Below are positions 1 to 8,787 of a DNA stretch of 64,000 nucleotides, piece after piece. The notes under the pieces were generated by a model, which saw nothing but the letters and a program-made list of their open reading frames with translations, ran no database searches and was not told where the DNA came from. How positions within the stretch are numbered: the first letter of the stretch is position 1; every line of letters begins with the position of its first letter. Origin of the DNA: SELP01 sp035969385. GTDB taxonomy: Bacteria > Pseudomonadota > Alphaproteobacteria > Rhodobacterales > Rhodobacteraceae. The stretch is taken from the NCBI RefSeq assembly GCF_035969385.1, contig NZ_JAYKKJ010000005.1, positions 124,001 through 188,000 on the forward strand. Reading direction: 5' to 3'. The position numbers and the translations under genes are program-made.

Positions 1-786
1 GGCCGACTAGAGGTCATGGCGGGCCGGATGAGCATGTCGAACAAGCTGCGCATCGGGTTCTTCGCCCAGCATCAGGTCGAAGAGCTGCGGGTCGAGGAGA
101 CCCCGTTGCAACACATCATCCGCGCCCGCCCCGGCGAGGCGCAGGCCAAGTTGCGCGCGCGGCTGGCGGGCTTTGGCCTGATGGCGGCGCAGGCGGAAAC
201 CGAGGTGGGGCGCCTGTCGGGCGGGCAAAAGGCGCGTCTGTCGCTTCTGCTGGCCACGCTGGACGCGCCGCATCTGCTGATCCTCGACGAACCGACCAAC
301 CACCTTGATATCGAAAGCCGCGAGGCGCTGGTCGAGGCCCTGAACGCCTATACCGGCGCGGTGATCCTTGTCAGCCACGACATGCACCTTCTGTCGATGG
401 TGGCCGACCGGCTGTGGCTGGTGAAGGACGGGCGCGTCGGCCCCTATGACGACGACCTAGAGGCCTATCGCCGGCTGCTGTTGCAGGTGGAAAAGCCCAC
501 CGAGAAAGCGAAGCCGGAAAAGCCGAAGGCCCCAAAGCCGACCCGCGATCAGATCCTCGCCCTGCGGGCAGAGGTTCGCAAGGCCGAGGAGCGCGTCGCC
601 AAGATCGAGGAAATGCGCGAGCGGCTGGCCAAGAAACTGGCCGATCCAGAGCTCTACGAGGATACCAAGAAGGGTGAACTCGAGACCTGGAACCGCAAAT
701 ACGCCGAGATCATGGACGGGCTGGAACGGGCCGAGGCGCTGTGGGTGTCGGCAAGCGAAAAGCTTGAAAAGGCGGAAAGCGCCTAA
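1..786 (+). CDS. ABC-F family ATPase, 3' part only
   Basis: The frame is open from the first base, so the N-terminal half with the first ATPase domain lies outside the window. The visible 261 residues hold the second nucleotide-binding domain: the signature LSGGQ near residue 72, Walker B LLILDEPTNHLD near 95, and the switch histidine in LVSHD near 126. No membrane domain follows, as expected for soluble ABC-F proteins that act on the ribosome. Residues from about 165 on are Lys/Glu/Ala-rich and probably form the C-terminal coiled coil of the Uup/YheS-like subgroup. The exact subgroup cannot be fixed without the missing half. Confidence 0.9.
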   Translation, partial: GRLEVMAGRMSMSNKLRIGFFAQHQVEELRVEETPLQHIIRARPGEAQAKLRARLAGFGLMAAQAETEVGRLSGGQKARLSLLLATLDAPHLLILDEPTNHLDIESREALVEALNAYTGAVILVSHDMHLLSMVADRLWLVKDGRVGPYDDDLEAYRRLLLQVEKPTEKAKPEKPKAPKPTRDQILALRAEVRKAEERVAKIEEMRERLAKKLADPELYEDTKKGELETWNRKYAEIMDGLERAEALWVSASEKLEKAESA

Positions 787-788
787 GG

Positions 789-830
789 CCGCGCATGGCC
801 TGCCCGCCGGGACGGGCAGGCGATGCGCGG
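789..830. terminator. Long intergenic stem-loop after the ABC-F gene
   Basis: An 8-bp outer stem (CCGCGCAT with ATGCGCGG) stacks on a 9-bp inner stem (GCCTGCCCG with CGGGCAGGC) across one G-G mismatch, with a 6-nt loop. It begins three bases after the ABC-F stop codon. There is no run of T after it, so it may be a processing or attenuation structure instead of a classical intrinsic terminator. Confidence 0.5.
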
Positions 831-936
831 GCGGCCTTTGGCCTTGTTTCCGCGCAAGTCACGGATGTGGCCAAAACCAGTGGCCCCCCTGCCCGACCCA
901 TGCCATGATGCCCAAAACCGACCGAGCAGAGGCCCC

Positions 937-1566
937 ATGTCCGATCTTGCCGCCCTCATTACCGCCTTCACCACGCTGTTCGTGATCATCGACCCGATCG
1001 GGCTTGCCTCGATCTTCATCGCGATGACGCAGGGCCAAAGCAATGCGGCACGGCGCCGGATGGCGCTGCGGTCCTGCCTTGTGGCCTTTGGCCTGATGCT
1101 GGTGTTCCTGTTCCTGGGCGAGGCGGTCCTGAGCTTTGTCGGCATATCCATGCCCGCCTTCCGCATCGCGGGGGGCGTCCTGTTGTTCCTGACCGCGCTG
1201 GACATGCTGTTCCAGCGCCGCCAGCAACGCCGCCGGGAAAACGCGGAAGAGGCGGAACAGGATCACGCCGACGACCCTTCGGTCTTTCCACTGGCGATCC
1301 CGCTGATCATGGGGCCGGGCGCGATCACGACGCTCATCCTGTTGACCGGACAGGCGCGTGGCCCGCTGGAGTTTGCCGCCGTGGGCGCGGTTGCCACGGT
1401 GATCCTGGTAATCGTCTTCCTGACCTTCCTTGCCGCGCCCTTCATCGAACGGGTTCTGGGCAAAACCGGCATCAACGTCGTCACCCGGCTGTTGGGCATG
1501 TTGCTGGCCGCTTTGTCGGTGCAGTTCATCCTTGATGGGCTGCGCAGCTTTGGCATCGCAGGGTAG
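937..1566 (+). CDS. MarC family integral membrane protein
   Basis: A 209-residue protein with about six hydrophobic segments and the opening pattern typical of MarC (an early TTLFVIIDPIG motif around residues 11-21). MarC proteins are inner-membrane proteins; an older link to multiple antibiotic resistance was not upheld and the transported compound is unknown. The start was placed at the ATG giving MSDLAALITAF because the longer frame upstream runs through the stem-loop region and is Arg/Pro-rich junk. The protease gene follows after 9 bases and is probably co-transcribed. Confidence 0.88.
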   Translation: MSDLAALITAFTTLFVIIDPIGLASIFIAMTQGQSNAARRRMALRSCLVAFGLMLVFLFLGEAVLSFVGISMPAFRIAGGVLLFLTALDMLFQRRQQRRRENAEEAEQDHADDPSVFPLAIPLIMGPGAITTLILLTGQARGPLEFAAVGAVATVILVIVFLTFLAAPFIERVLGKTGINVVTRLLGMLLAALSVQFILDGLRSFGIAG

Positions 1567-1575
1567 GCCCACGCC

Positions 1576-2154
1576 ATGACCGAAAACGAAATCGGCCGCC
1601 TCATCTACCTTGTTGTCCTGCTGACCGCCATTGTCGGCTGGGGCTGGAGCCGGGGACGCGGCGCCATGGGCCAGCAGCTGCAATACCTGCTGATCTGGGG
1701 GTTCCTGTTCATGGGGGTGATCGGAATCTACGGCTTGTGGCCCAGCCTGCAAGAGGTGATCTCGCCCCGTCAGGGGATCAGCACCGATGGCGCGATCACC
1801 CTGCCCCGCGCGCGGGACGGGCATTTCTATATCACCGCCGATGTGAACGGAACGCCGGTCCGCTTCGTGGTGGATACGGGGGCATCCGACATCGTCTTGC
1901 GACAGGAAGACGCCCGGCGGGCGGGGATCGACACCGGAAGCCTCAGCTACCTTGGCTCGGCCCAGACCGCCAATGGGATCGTCGCAACCGCGCCGGTGAT
2001 ACTGGACAGCCTGAGCGTGGAAGGGATGACCGACCGAAACGTGCGGGCCGTGGTCAATGGCGGAGAGCTGTTCGACAGCCTGCTGGGCATGTCCTATCTG
2101 AACCGCTTCGAGAGTGTGGAAATCCGCGGCGACCGGTTGATCCTGAACAGGTAA
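1576..2154 (+). CDS. Membrane-anchored retropepsin-like aspartic protease (TIGR02281 type)
   Basis: The 192-residue product has two N-terminal hydrophobic segments (about residues 9-25 and 36-54), then a soluble domain with the single aspartic-protease motif FVVDTGASDIVL near residues 97-108. A single D-T/S-G motif in a short chain means the enzyme should work as a dimer, like retroviral proteases. This is a common alphaproteobacterial family of unknown substrate. It sits 9 bp behind marC, and its stop faces the convergent acyl-CoA synthetase gene. Confidence 0.85.
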   Translation: MTENEIGRLIYLVVLLTAIVGWGWSRGRGAMGQQLQYLLIWGFLFMGVIGIYGLWPSLQEVISPRQGISTDGAITLPRARDGHFYITADVNGTPVRFVVDTGASDIVLRQEDARRAGIDTGSLSYLGSAQTANGIVATAPVILDSLSVEGMTDRNVRAVVNGGELFDSLLGMSYLNRFESVEIRGDRLILNR

Positions 2155-2195
2155 GCAGCACGGGCTGATCGCCCGCGCCATGGGTCAAGGCTTGA

Positions 2196-3824
2196 TCACA
2201 ACTCTTTCGCGATCTTGCGCAGTTCGAACTTTTGGATCTTGCCGGTCGAAGTCTTGGGCAGTTCCTGAAACACGACCTTTTTCGGGGTCTTGAACCCGGC
2301 CAGCCGCTCGCGCGCAAAGCCGATCAGCGCGGCCTCGTCCACCTCGGCCCCGTCTTTCACCTCGACAAAGGCGCAGGGCACCTCGCCCCATTTGTCATCG
2401 GGTTTAGCCACGACAGCACAAAGCAGAACCGCAGGGTGGTGCATCAACGCGCCTTCCACCTCGACCGACGACACGTTCTCGCCCCCGGAAATGATTATGT
2501 CCTTCGCCCGGTCGGTGATCTTGATATAGCCGTCGTCGTGCTGAAAGGCGATGTCGCCAGAGTGGAAATAGCCGCCTGCGAAGGCCTCTTCACTGGCCTC
2601 GGGGTTCTTGAGATAACCCTTCATCACCGAATTGCCGCGCAGCATGATCTCGCCCACGGTTTCATTATCCCATGGCACGGGCGTCATGGTGTCGGCGTCC
2701 ATCACCACGGCCTCTTCCATCATCGGCTGGATCACACCGGTCCGGGCCTTGATGGCGTAGCGCTCTTCGGTCGGCAGCTCGTTCCAGCCGTCTTTCCAAT
2801 AGCATTCGGTGACATGTCCATAGGTTTCGGTCAGCCCGTAAACCTGCGTGACCTTGAAGCCCAGCGGTTCGATCCCGGCCAGCGTCGCGGCGGGCGGCGG
2901 GGCGCCTGCGGTATAGGTGGTGACGATATGGTCGAACGGGCGACGGTCGCTGTCCTTGGCGTTGATGATCGTATTCAGCACGATCGGCGCGCCGCCCATA
3001 TGGGTGATGCCTTCGTCCGCGATGGCGTCATAGATGCCCTTGGCGGTCACATCGCGCATGCAAACGACGGTGCCGCCCACCGCCGGGATCGACCATGTGT
3101 GGATCCAGTTGTTGCAGTGAAACAGCGGCACGATGGTCAGATATTTGCTGGCCTCGGTCAGCCCGAAGGTCATGCAGGTACCCATCGAATGCAGATAGGC
3201 CCCCCGGTGCGAATAGACCACGCCCTTGGGCCGCCCTGTCGTGCCCGAGGTGTAGTTCAGCGCTAGGCTTTCCCATTCGTCTTCGGGCATGATCCAGTCG
3301 AACGCCGGATCGGCGGCGGCAAGGAAATCCTCGTATTCGGTGTATGTGCCAGAGGCTGGGAATCCCGCGTCGGGATCGGCCACTTCGATGATGCGGGGGC
3401 CGTCGCCCTCCATCGTGTCAATCGCCGCCTCGGCAAGGGGAAGAAGCGCAGTATCGACCAGCGCCACCTTGGCCCCGCCATGGCCGAAGATATAGGCGAC
3501 CGTATCCACGTCCAGACGGGTGTTGATCGTGTTCAGCACGGCGGCGCAGGCGGGCACGCCGAAATGCGCTTCGGCATGGGCGCCGACGTTGGGCAGCAGC
3601 GTCGCCACCACATCGCCCGGCGCAACCCCCGCCCCCACAAGGGCCGAGGCCAGCCGCGTGCAGCGGTCGTGATATTGCCCGTATGTCAGGCGGCGGGCGC
3701 CATGCACCAGTGCCTCGCGTTCCGGGAAAATCAGGGCCGCGCGGCGCAGGTGGCTTAGCGGCGTCAGCGGGACAAAGTTCGCCCTGCGCCGTTCCAACCC
3801 GGTTTCATCTGCCATCCAGCCCAT
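2196..3824 (-). CDS. AMP-dependent acyl-CoA synthetase
   Basis: A 542-residue adenylate-forming ligase that should activate a carboxylic acid to its CoA thioester via an acyl-AMP. Seen in the sequence: the phosphate-binding loop LNYTSGTTGRPKGVVYSH in the middle of the chain, a C-terminal hinge followed by the lysine motif STGKIQKFELR at the extreme C-terminus. The opening RRANFVPLTPLSHLRRAA resembles the acyl-activating subgroup that includes medium-chain and benzoate-like ligases; the substrate cannot be read from sequence. The start MGWMADETG was chosen because GGGGAGG lies 7 bases upstream. It is transcribed away from the EamA gene. Confidence 0.88.
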   Translation of the reverse strand: MGWMADETGLERRRANFVPLTPLSHLRRAALIFPEREALVHGARRLTYGQYHDRCTRLASALVGAGVAPGDVVATLLPNVGAHAEAHFGVPACAAVLNTINTRLDVDTVAYIFGHGGAKVALVDTALLPLAEAAIDTMEGDGPRIIEVADPDAGFPASGTYTEYEDFLAAADPAFDWIMPEDEWESLALNYTSGTTGRPKGVVYSHRGAYLHSMGTCMTFGLTEASKYLTIVPLFHCNNWIHTWSIPAVGGTVVCMRDVTAKGIYDAIADEGITHMGGAPIVLNTIINAKDSDRRPFDHIVTTYTAGAPPPAATLAGIEPLGFKVTQVYGLTETYGHVTECYWKDGWNELPTEERYAIKARTGVIQPMMEEAVVMDADTMTPVPWDNETVGEIMLRGNSVMKGYLKNPEASEEAFAGGYFHSGDIAFQHDDGYIKITDRAKDIIISGGENVSSVEVEGALMHHPAVLLCAVVAKPDDKWGEVPCAFVEVKDGAEVDEAALIGFARERLAGFKTPKKVVFQELPKTSTGKIQKFELRKIAKEL

Positions 3825-3913
3825 CGCCAACCTCCCCTGAATGTCGTTTTCGGACGAGAGTATTGCGGCGGCGCAGCGGAAAAGAAAGGGCAAAAGAACA
3901 AAGGGTCCGGCGA

Positions 3914-4819
3914 ATGGACAAAAATGTAAGACATTTTGCAGCTGCGGGATACATCTTCTGCGGCATGGCCGTGATTGGGTTGTCGGACAACGCCATGCCG
4001 CTCCTGACGCCGGTGACCAGCCTTTGGGTGTTCCACCTGATGCGGTCGGCCATGGTCATCGCGATGCTGTTGGGGATTGCCCTGATCGCCGGTCTGCCCC
4101 TTCTGCCGAAAAACTGGCTGCGGGTCACCGGGCGGAACCTGTTTTCGGGCGGGGCGATGTTCCTTTATTTCGGGGCGCTGGCCTTTGTTCCCATCGGGGT
4201 TGCGGTGGCGGGGCTGTTCACCGCGCCGGTCTGGGTTCTGTTGTTTTCTGTCGTGTTCCGGGCCGAACGGGTCGGCTGGGTCCGCTGGCTGGCCGTGGTC
4301 ATGGGCTTTGGCGGGGCGGTTCTGGTCATCAACCCGGCAGCGGGCGGGCTGTCGCTGGCCGCCGTGGTGCCTGTCATGGCCGGAGTTCTTTACGCAATCG
4401 GGGCGCTGGCCACCCGCAGCTGGTGCGAGGGCGAAGGCACCGCGCCAATGCTGTTTTCCTACTACCTTGTCATCGGGATCGGGGCGCTGATCGGGTTGGG
4501 CGTTCTGGCGTTGAACCCCATGCAGGCCGCGCCGGGGGCCGCTGGTTTCGTTGCCCGGGGCTGGGTTACGCCAGACCTGCCCACCTGGGGCTGGATCGGG
4601 TTTCAGGCCGTCACCTCGATCATCGGGGTGGGCTGCCTGACCAAAGGCTACCAATTGGGCGAGGCAACCTATGTCGCCATCAACGAATACGCGCTGCTGG
4701 TCTTTGCCTCGGTCTTTGCATGGGTCCTGTGGGGCCAGACGCTCTCGTGGACCGAACTGGCCGGTATGGCGATGATCGTCGGATCGGGCGCGGCGATTGC
4801 GCTGCGGACCCCTCGTTAG
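3914..4819 (+). CDS. EamA/DMT family transporter (10-TM exporter)
   Basis: A 301-residue protein built of two five-helix EamA repeats, as in drug/metabolite transporters such as RhaT/YdcZ relatives. The first repeat covers roughly residues 10-140 and the second 150-295, the second containing the conserved ATYVAINEYALLVFASVFAW segment. The substrate is unknown. The ATG preceding DKNVRHF was chosen because the longer frame overlaps the promoter region shared with the divergent acyl-CoA synthetase. Its stop codon overlaps the stop of the convergent downstream gene by four bases. Confidence 0.88.
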   Translation: MDKNVRHFAAAGYIFCGMAVIGLSDNAMPLLTPVTSLWVFHLMRSAMVIAMLLGIALIAGLPLLPKNWLRVTGRNLFSGGAMFLYFGALAFVPIGVAVAGLFTAPVWVLLFSVVFRAERVGWVRWLAVVMGFGGAVLVINPAAGGLSLAAVVPVMAGVLYAIGALATRSWCEGEGTAPMLFSYYLVIGIGALIGLGVLALNPMQAAPGAAGFVARGWVTPDLPTWGWIGFQAVTSIIGVGCLTKGYQLGEATYVAINEYALLVFASVFAWVLWGQTLSWTELAGMAMIVGSGAAIALRTPR

Positions 4820-5334
4820 GCCGGGGTCAGCGCGCCGACCGTCCAGCCATCGGTGGTGTTGAAAGGGATCGCCTTGTTCTCGGCCCGGGTTTCGCAGGTC
4901 ACCCCTGCCCCGGTCGTGGTCATCCGCACATCGACCCCGCTTGAGGGGGTCATCAGGAAATAGGATGGCAGGCCCTTGCTACCGACCTGCTTGCGCACGG
5001 CCTTGGCCTGTTTGCCCCATTGCATCTTGGACTTGCTGTTCCAACCCGACCCGGAAGCGGTCAGCGCGCCCACGTGATAGATGGAATGGACACCGCCCGC
5101 CGATCCGGCCTCGACCTGCGAGAGCAGATTGTCAAAATCCGCCGTGCTGTCGGCGATGGTCAGGTGCATCCCCATCAGCCGCCCACTGTTCAGTCGGAAG
5201 GTGATCGTGGTGCAGGACGACACGCCGGGAAAGAACAGCTGCGTCGGGTGCCAACCCATCTGGGTTTCGCGAATGATATTGACATCGCCCATCTGCCGCC
5301 ACGTGCCGCGGCTGGCCAGAAACTTCATCCCCAT
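4816..5334 (-). CDS. Conserved hypothetical protein
   Basis: A 172-residue protein that I do not recognise. It lacks a signal peptide and transmembrane segments. Two Cys (in VSSCTTITF and VTCETRAE) and a run of small and polar residues suggest a compact beta-rich fold. The start MGMKFLASRGTW follows GGGAGG by seven bases, which decides against the longer frame. The next gene upstream on this strand, the lytic transglycosylase, ends 71 bp before this start, so the two may be co-transcribed. Confidence 0.65.
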   Translation of the reverse strand: MGMKFLASRGTWRQMGDVNIIRETQMGWHPTQLFFPGVSSCTTITFRLNSGRLMGMHLTIADSTADFDNLLSQVEAGSAGGVHSIYHVGALTASGSGWNSKSKMQWGKQAKAVRKQVGSKGLPSYFLMTPSSGVDVRMTTTGAGVTCETRAENKAIPFNTTDGWTVGALTPA

Positions 5335-5405
5335 CGTCGATCCCTCCCCCTGCGATCCTGCCTTCACTATGGCAAGTTTGCAGGCATCGGAAAAGAGCGT
5401 TGGCG

Positions 5406-5900
5406 TCAGGCCCCGACCGGGCAGTCGCGGCGGATTTCGCGGTCCAACAGGCCGGTTTCAACCAGAAGGCAACGGTCGCGTGCTTCGTAGTAGTAGCCGC
5501 GGGCATACCACATGACCGCCGCGTCGATATCGCCATCCGACACCAGCCACGCGCCGCGCAGGTAGCGCCCGGCGTACATCAGGTTGGTTTCCGCATCCAA
5601 AAGCTCGGACGCGGGGCCATTGTGCCCCATCTGCCGGGCCGTGGCGGGCAGCACCTGCATCAGCCCCCAATAGGGGCCGTTACGGGCGCCCGGCCGGTAA
5701 TCGCTTTCGCGCTGGATGACCCGGTGCAGTAGTTCCGCCGGGATGCCATGGATCTGGGCGTACTTGTTGACCAGCGCCCGCATTTCGGCGGTTTCGCCGG
5801 GGTAAAGGGCGGGTTCGGACCGGACCGGCGCCTTGTCCGCATGCGGGGCGGAACAGGCGGCCAGAAGGCCAAGGAGGCAGACAAGGGCAAGGCGGCGCAT
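5406..5900 (-). CDS. Lipoprotein lytic transglycosylase (SLT domain)
   Basis: A 164-residue protein with a lipoprotein signal peptide: charged MRR, hydrophobic core, lipobox LLAAC with the Cys at residue 16. The mature part is a short goose-type lysozyme-like domain with the catalytic Glu in the motif IQRESDYRPGARN (ES motif) followed by GLMQVLPATARQMG, the usual transglycosylase signature. It should cleave peptidoglycan in the periplasm while anchored to a membrane. The protein is close to the minimal SLT size and has no LysM or other targeting domain. Confidence 0.88.
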   Translation of the reverse strand: MRRLALVCLLGLLAACSAPHADKAPVRSEPALYPGETAEMRALVNKYAQIHGIPAELLHRVIQRESDYRPGARNGPYWGLMQVLPATARQMGHNGPASELLDAETNLMYAGRYLRGAWLVSDGDIDAAVMWYARGYYYEARDRCLLVETGLLDREIRRDCPVGA

Positions 5901-5998
5901 GGCAGTGCGATCCAATTGTTCAGGGTGCGCGTCTTCTAGGCTGGTCCGGCGCACAAGGCAAAGCGTACAGGCCCGATCGGCGGAACGGCGCCTGTGGT

Positions 5999-6406
5999 TC
6001 AGGCGGGCATGATCCGACGGGTGGGCGGCGGGGTTACCTGTTCGGCCCGCGCCGCGACCTTGGCCAAGTTCTTTTCCAGCAGCCGGTAGTTGCGGATATT
6101 GGCGTTATAGACCACGTCGAAGATATCCCCCACCAAGGGGATCGACCCAATCAGCAGGTCCGCCAACAGGTTGCAAGACATGTAGGCCAGCGCCCCGGGC
6201 GTGGCCCCCAACTGGCGCGCCTTCCAGATCATCCAGACCGAAGGCGCCAGTGTCGCCACATCGCCCACAACCGGCACCAGCCCAAGGATATTATCCAGCC
6301 CGACGGACCAGTTGGTGCCCGGAATGTAGAACAACGCATCCATCCGCCACGCCACACGGCGCAGGCGGGCCAGTTCGGAATCGATGGTTTGTGGCTCAAT
6401 GTTCAT
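5999..6406 (-). CDS. DUF4112 domain protein
   Basis: A 135-residue small protein matching the DUF4112 pattern: an N-terminal helix, then two glycine/proline-rich hydrophobic hairpins (VGLDNILGLVPVVGDVATL near residues 37-55 and LIGSIPLVGDIFDVVYNAN near 86-104). These hairpins probably dip into the membrane. The function of the family is unknown. The start is at MNIEPQTID; the longer frame to the right is Arg/Pro-rich and overlaps the neighbouring gene region. Confidence 0.75.
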   Translation of the reverse strand: MNIEPQTIDSELARLRRVAWRMDALFYIPGTNWSVGLDNILGLVPVVGDVATLAPSVWMIWKARQLGATPGALAYMSCNLLADLLIGSIPLVGDIFDVVYNANIRNYRLLEKNLAKVAARAEQVTPPPTRRIMPA

Positions 6407-6470
6407 ACCATTAACATAATGCTGAAACGGGCGCCGCGCAATCGGAATCGGTATTGGCGGCGCGGGATGC

Positions 6471-6953
6471 CTAGGGGATCGGCGGGACAGCGTCGGGAAA
6501 CCGCCACAGGGCCCAGGCGATGCGCACATCCAGTTGGCCAGCGCTGGACAGCACCCCCGATTGGCGCAGCGTGCCCGAAGGTCTGCCCCACATCTCACGC
6601 GGGGCGGCCATGTCGAAACTCAGGTCGGGCTGGCCTGCGCTGCGGCAGGTGATCCGGCCCGCCCCATCCGTCCCCAAAGCAGACCGTGTGACCGTGCCTC
6701 GGCAATCCGGGCTACCGCCCGGCCCTTCGGCCCAGACAAAAACCCGTGTCATTTCTTCGGCGATCATAAACCCGTGCAAAACAACCGGCGTCCCGGTCCT
6801 AGGGGATAGTTGGACCGTCAGGTGCACCGATGGCCCCTGCCCCCGGACCTGCCCGTCGTGATCGGCGGTGGGGATTTCCGCCCGGCGCGGCGGGTCATCG
6901 GCCAGCGCCGCCCCGGCGATCAGGCAGGCAAGGATCGCAGCGCCCGGTTTCAT
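6471..6953 (-). CDS. Exported hypothetical protein
   Basis: A 160-residue protein with a signal peptide (MKPGAAILACLIAGAALA, cleavage probably after ALA at residue 18). The mature domain has two Cys (SPDCRGTV and ITCRSAG) that could form one disulphide. No family is recognised. The ATG overlaps the stop of the TfoX-like gene as ATGA, so the two are translationally coupled. Confidence 0.68.
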   Translation of the reverse strand: MKPGAAILACLIAGAALADDPPRRAEIPTADHDGQVRGQGPSVHLTVQLSPRTGTPVVLHGFMIAEEMTRVFVWAEGPGGSPDCRGTVTRSALGTDGAGRITCRSAGQPDLSFDMAAPREMWGRPSGTLRQSGVLSSAGQLDVRIAWALWRFPDAVPPIP

Positions 6954-7279
6954 CCCGGTTTCACCAAGCCGATCCGGTTCATGAACTCTTCCAGCTCGGA
7001 CCGGCCAGCATCGAAGCTCTCGGCCTTGATCGCATCGAATTCCTTGCGCAGCGTCGCCTTTTCCGCCCCCTTGCAATCGTTCCACGGACGGCCCTGCAAT
7101 CCCATCACCAGGACGTAGTAGCCGATGAAGTGGGGACGGGTTCCGGCGGCCAGAAGGCGGCGGTAGGCCTCTTTCGCGCCCAGCGCCCGAATCTCCTCGG
7201 CCGTGGTGATGCCAGCTTTGGCGAATTCCGCCGCGGTGGCCGGCCCGAGATTGGGAATGGTGGTGATATCGCTGCACAT
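6950..7279 (-). CDS. TfoX C-terminal domain / helix-hairpin-helix protein
   Basis: A 109-residue protein made of the stand-alone TfoX C-terminal domain. The opening ITTIPNLGPATAAEFAKAGITTAEEIRALGAKEAYRRL is the typical helix-hairpin-helix-like start. Full TfoX/Sxy links to competence regulation in gammaproteobacteria, but isolated C-terminal domains in alphaproteobacteria have no established role and could bind DNA. It precedes the exported protein with a 4-bp overlap. Confidence 0.75.
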   Translation of the reverse strand: MCSDITTIPNLGPATAAEFAKAGITTAEEIRALGAKEAYRRLLAAGTRPHFIGYYVLVMGLQGRPWNDCKGAEKATLRKEFDAIKAESFDAGRSELEEFMNRIGLVKPG

Positions 7280-7429
7280 GGGCGCAGAATGCCCCGGTCG
7301 CCGCGCATGGAAAAGCCGGAAAAATGGCCAGCCCTGCGCAGCAATGGGAGGATCCCGCGCAACGGGCTGGCCGGTCAGGATACCGGACCCCGAGGGAGAG
7401 GCGGGGCCACGGCGGAGGTTCTGCGTGCC

Positions 7430-7543
7430 TCAGATCGAGGCGTAATCCTTGAAGAGCGGAACCGGCGCCCCGGTCTGCCCCTTGGTCGGGGGCTTCGGGG
7501 CCGGCTTCGGCGCGCTCTTGGTCTTTGACGGACGGGTCATCAT
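7430..7543 (-). CDS. Small Pro/Lys-rich protein (37 aa)
   Basis: A short open frame starting at tandem ATGs, with AAGGGG a few bases upstream. The product is basic and proline-rich in the middle (KSAPKPAPKPPTKG) and ends in VPLFKDYASI. It sits alone between tRNA-Asn and the TfoX-like gene. Composition and the ribosome binding site favour a real gene, but there is no recognisable family; it could equally be a chance frame. Confidence 0.45.
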   Translation of the reverse strand: MMTRPSKTKSAPKPAPKPPTKGQTGAPVPLFKDYASI

Positions 7544-7701
7544 GTCGGACCCCTTTTCTGTCTGCCTGCCTTGAACACGGGCGATCTGCGCCGCCTCGTT
7601 CCTTGACCATAGGGTCCAAAACAGGCGCCGCGACGGCAGAAATGTGGCGAAAACATGGCACTGTCGCCAATCGCGAAACGATCAGATCAAGGAGGGAATA
7701 T

Positions 7702-7776
7702 TGGCTCCGGCGGTAGGGATCGAACCTACGACCAATTGATTAACAGTCAACTGCTCTACCGCTGAGCTACGCCGGA
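7702..7776 (-). tRNA. tRNA-Asn (GTT)
   Basis: A complete cloverleaf reads on the minus strand: acceptor TCCGGCG pairing with CGCCGGA, D-arm with GTAGCTCAGCGGTAGAGC, anticodon loop CTGTTAA (anticodon GTT), T-arm GGTTCGATCCC, discriminator G and an encoded CCA. Confidence 0.96.
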
Positions 7777-7856
7777 ACACGGGGCGGTATGTAGCAATGG
7801 TCTTTCCCGGCGTCCAGAGCTTTTCGCGGAAAAAATGCACATTGGTGGCGGAAAGT

Positions 7857-8747
7857 TCAGATGATCGAAAAACGGGCGTCGATGGCGGGCTGGGGATCGG
7901 CGGATATCAGGTTTTTTCCCACCAGATCAATAAGATGCGCAAAGACGTTCCGTTCGGCCATGCCCAGCATCCCCTTGGGGATGTCGGTGTAGATGGCCAG
8001 GGTCAGGTCCCGTGCCGTGGCCGCGCCGCGTTCCAGATTGGCCAATATCTGCGCCTCGCGGCCCCTGCGGTGCCCGATCAGCCAATCGATCCGCTGGTCC
8101 GGGTCCGGCACCGGATGCCCGTGCCCGGGCAGATGCCGCGACACGCCGATCCCCCGCAGCTTTTCGCAAGACGCCATGAAATCGGTCAGGTCGCCATCGG
8201 GCGGGGACACCAGCGTGCTGGCCCAGCCCATGACGTGATCCCCCGACAGGAGCGAATCGCCGACCCGCAGGCAGATGTGGTTGCCGAAATGGCCGGGGGT
8301 GTGGATTGCCTCGGCCTCCCACCCCGCCCCTCGCAGCAGCCCGCCATCCCCGATGGTCTGGTCGGGCCGGAACAGCGGGTCTACCCCCTCGCCGCCCCCG
8401 GTCAGCCCATCGGCAGCCAGCCTGTCCATCACCTCGGACCGCCCCGCCCTGCTGTCGCCAAAGGCCACGACGGGCGCATTGACGCGGCCTGCCAGCCGCG
8501 CGGCAAGGGGCGAATGGTCCACATGGCTATGGGTGACAATAACATGGGATACGGGCCGACCGCCGATCGCGGCCAGAAGTGCCTCCAGATGGCTCGGGTC
8601 ATCCGGGCCGGGATCGACCACCGCAACCTCCTCCCTGCCAATTAGATAGCTGTTGGTGCCAAACAGCGTCATCGGCGACGGGTTCGGGGCCAGCACCCGC
8701 GCAATCCCGCCCCCCAGATCGACCCGTTTGCCTGTCTCGTCCTGCAT
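7857..8747 (-). CDS. MBL-fold metallo-hydrolase (LACTB2/glyoxalase II-like)
   Basis: A 296-residue metallo-beta-lactamase-fold enzyme. The zinc motif THSHVDH is at residues 72-78, with a later His in HTPGHFGNH, a metal-bridging Asp in SGDHVMGW, and a C-terminal winged-helix-like region as in LACTB2 proteins. Substrate unknown; hydrolysis of a thioester or phosphodiester is typical of the fold. The start MQDETGKRVD was chosen since it leaves 40 bp to the divergent kinase gene; the longer frame would overlap that gene. Confidence 0.85.
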   Translation of the reverse strand: MQDETGKRVDLGGGIARVLAPNPSPMTLFGTNSYLIGREEVAVVDPGPDDPSHLEALLAAIGGRPVSHVIVTHSHVDHSPLAARLAGRVNAPVVAFGDSRAGRSEVMDRLAADGLTGGGEGVDPLFRPDQTIGDGGLLRGAGWEAEAIHTPGHFGNHICLRVGDSLLSGDHVMGWASTLVSPPDGDLTDFMASCEKLRGIGVSRHLPGHGHPVPDPDQRIDWLIGHRRGREAQILANLERGAATARDLTLAIYTDIPKGMLGMAERNVFAHLIDLVGKNLISADPQPAIDARFSII

Positions 8748-8787
8748 TCTCTTCCCTCTTGCCCCGGCCCAAGCTAGCCTGCCCGTC

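Noticed and set aside
859..2181. 440-codon minus-strand frame opposite marC and the protease
   Set aside because: Composition (Gln/His/Arg/Gly) and lack of motifs mark it as an antisense shadow; both plus-strand genes are recognisable.
2232..3266. 344-codon plus-strand frame opposite the acyl-CoA synthetase
   Set aside because: His/Gly/Arg-rich shadow without any recognisable motif.
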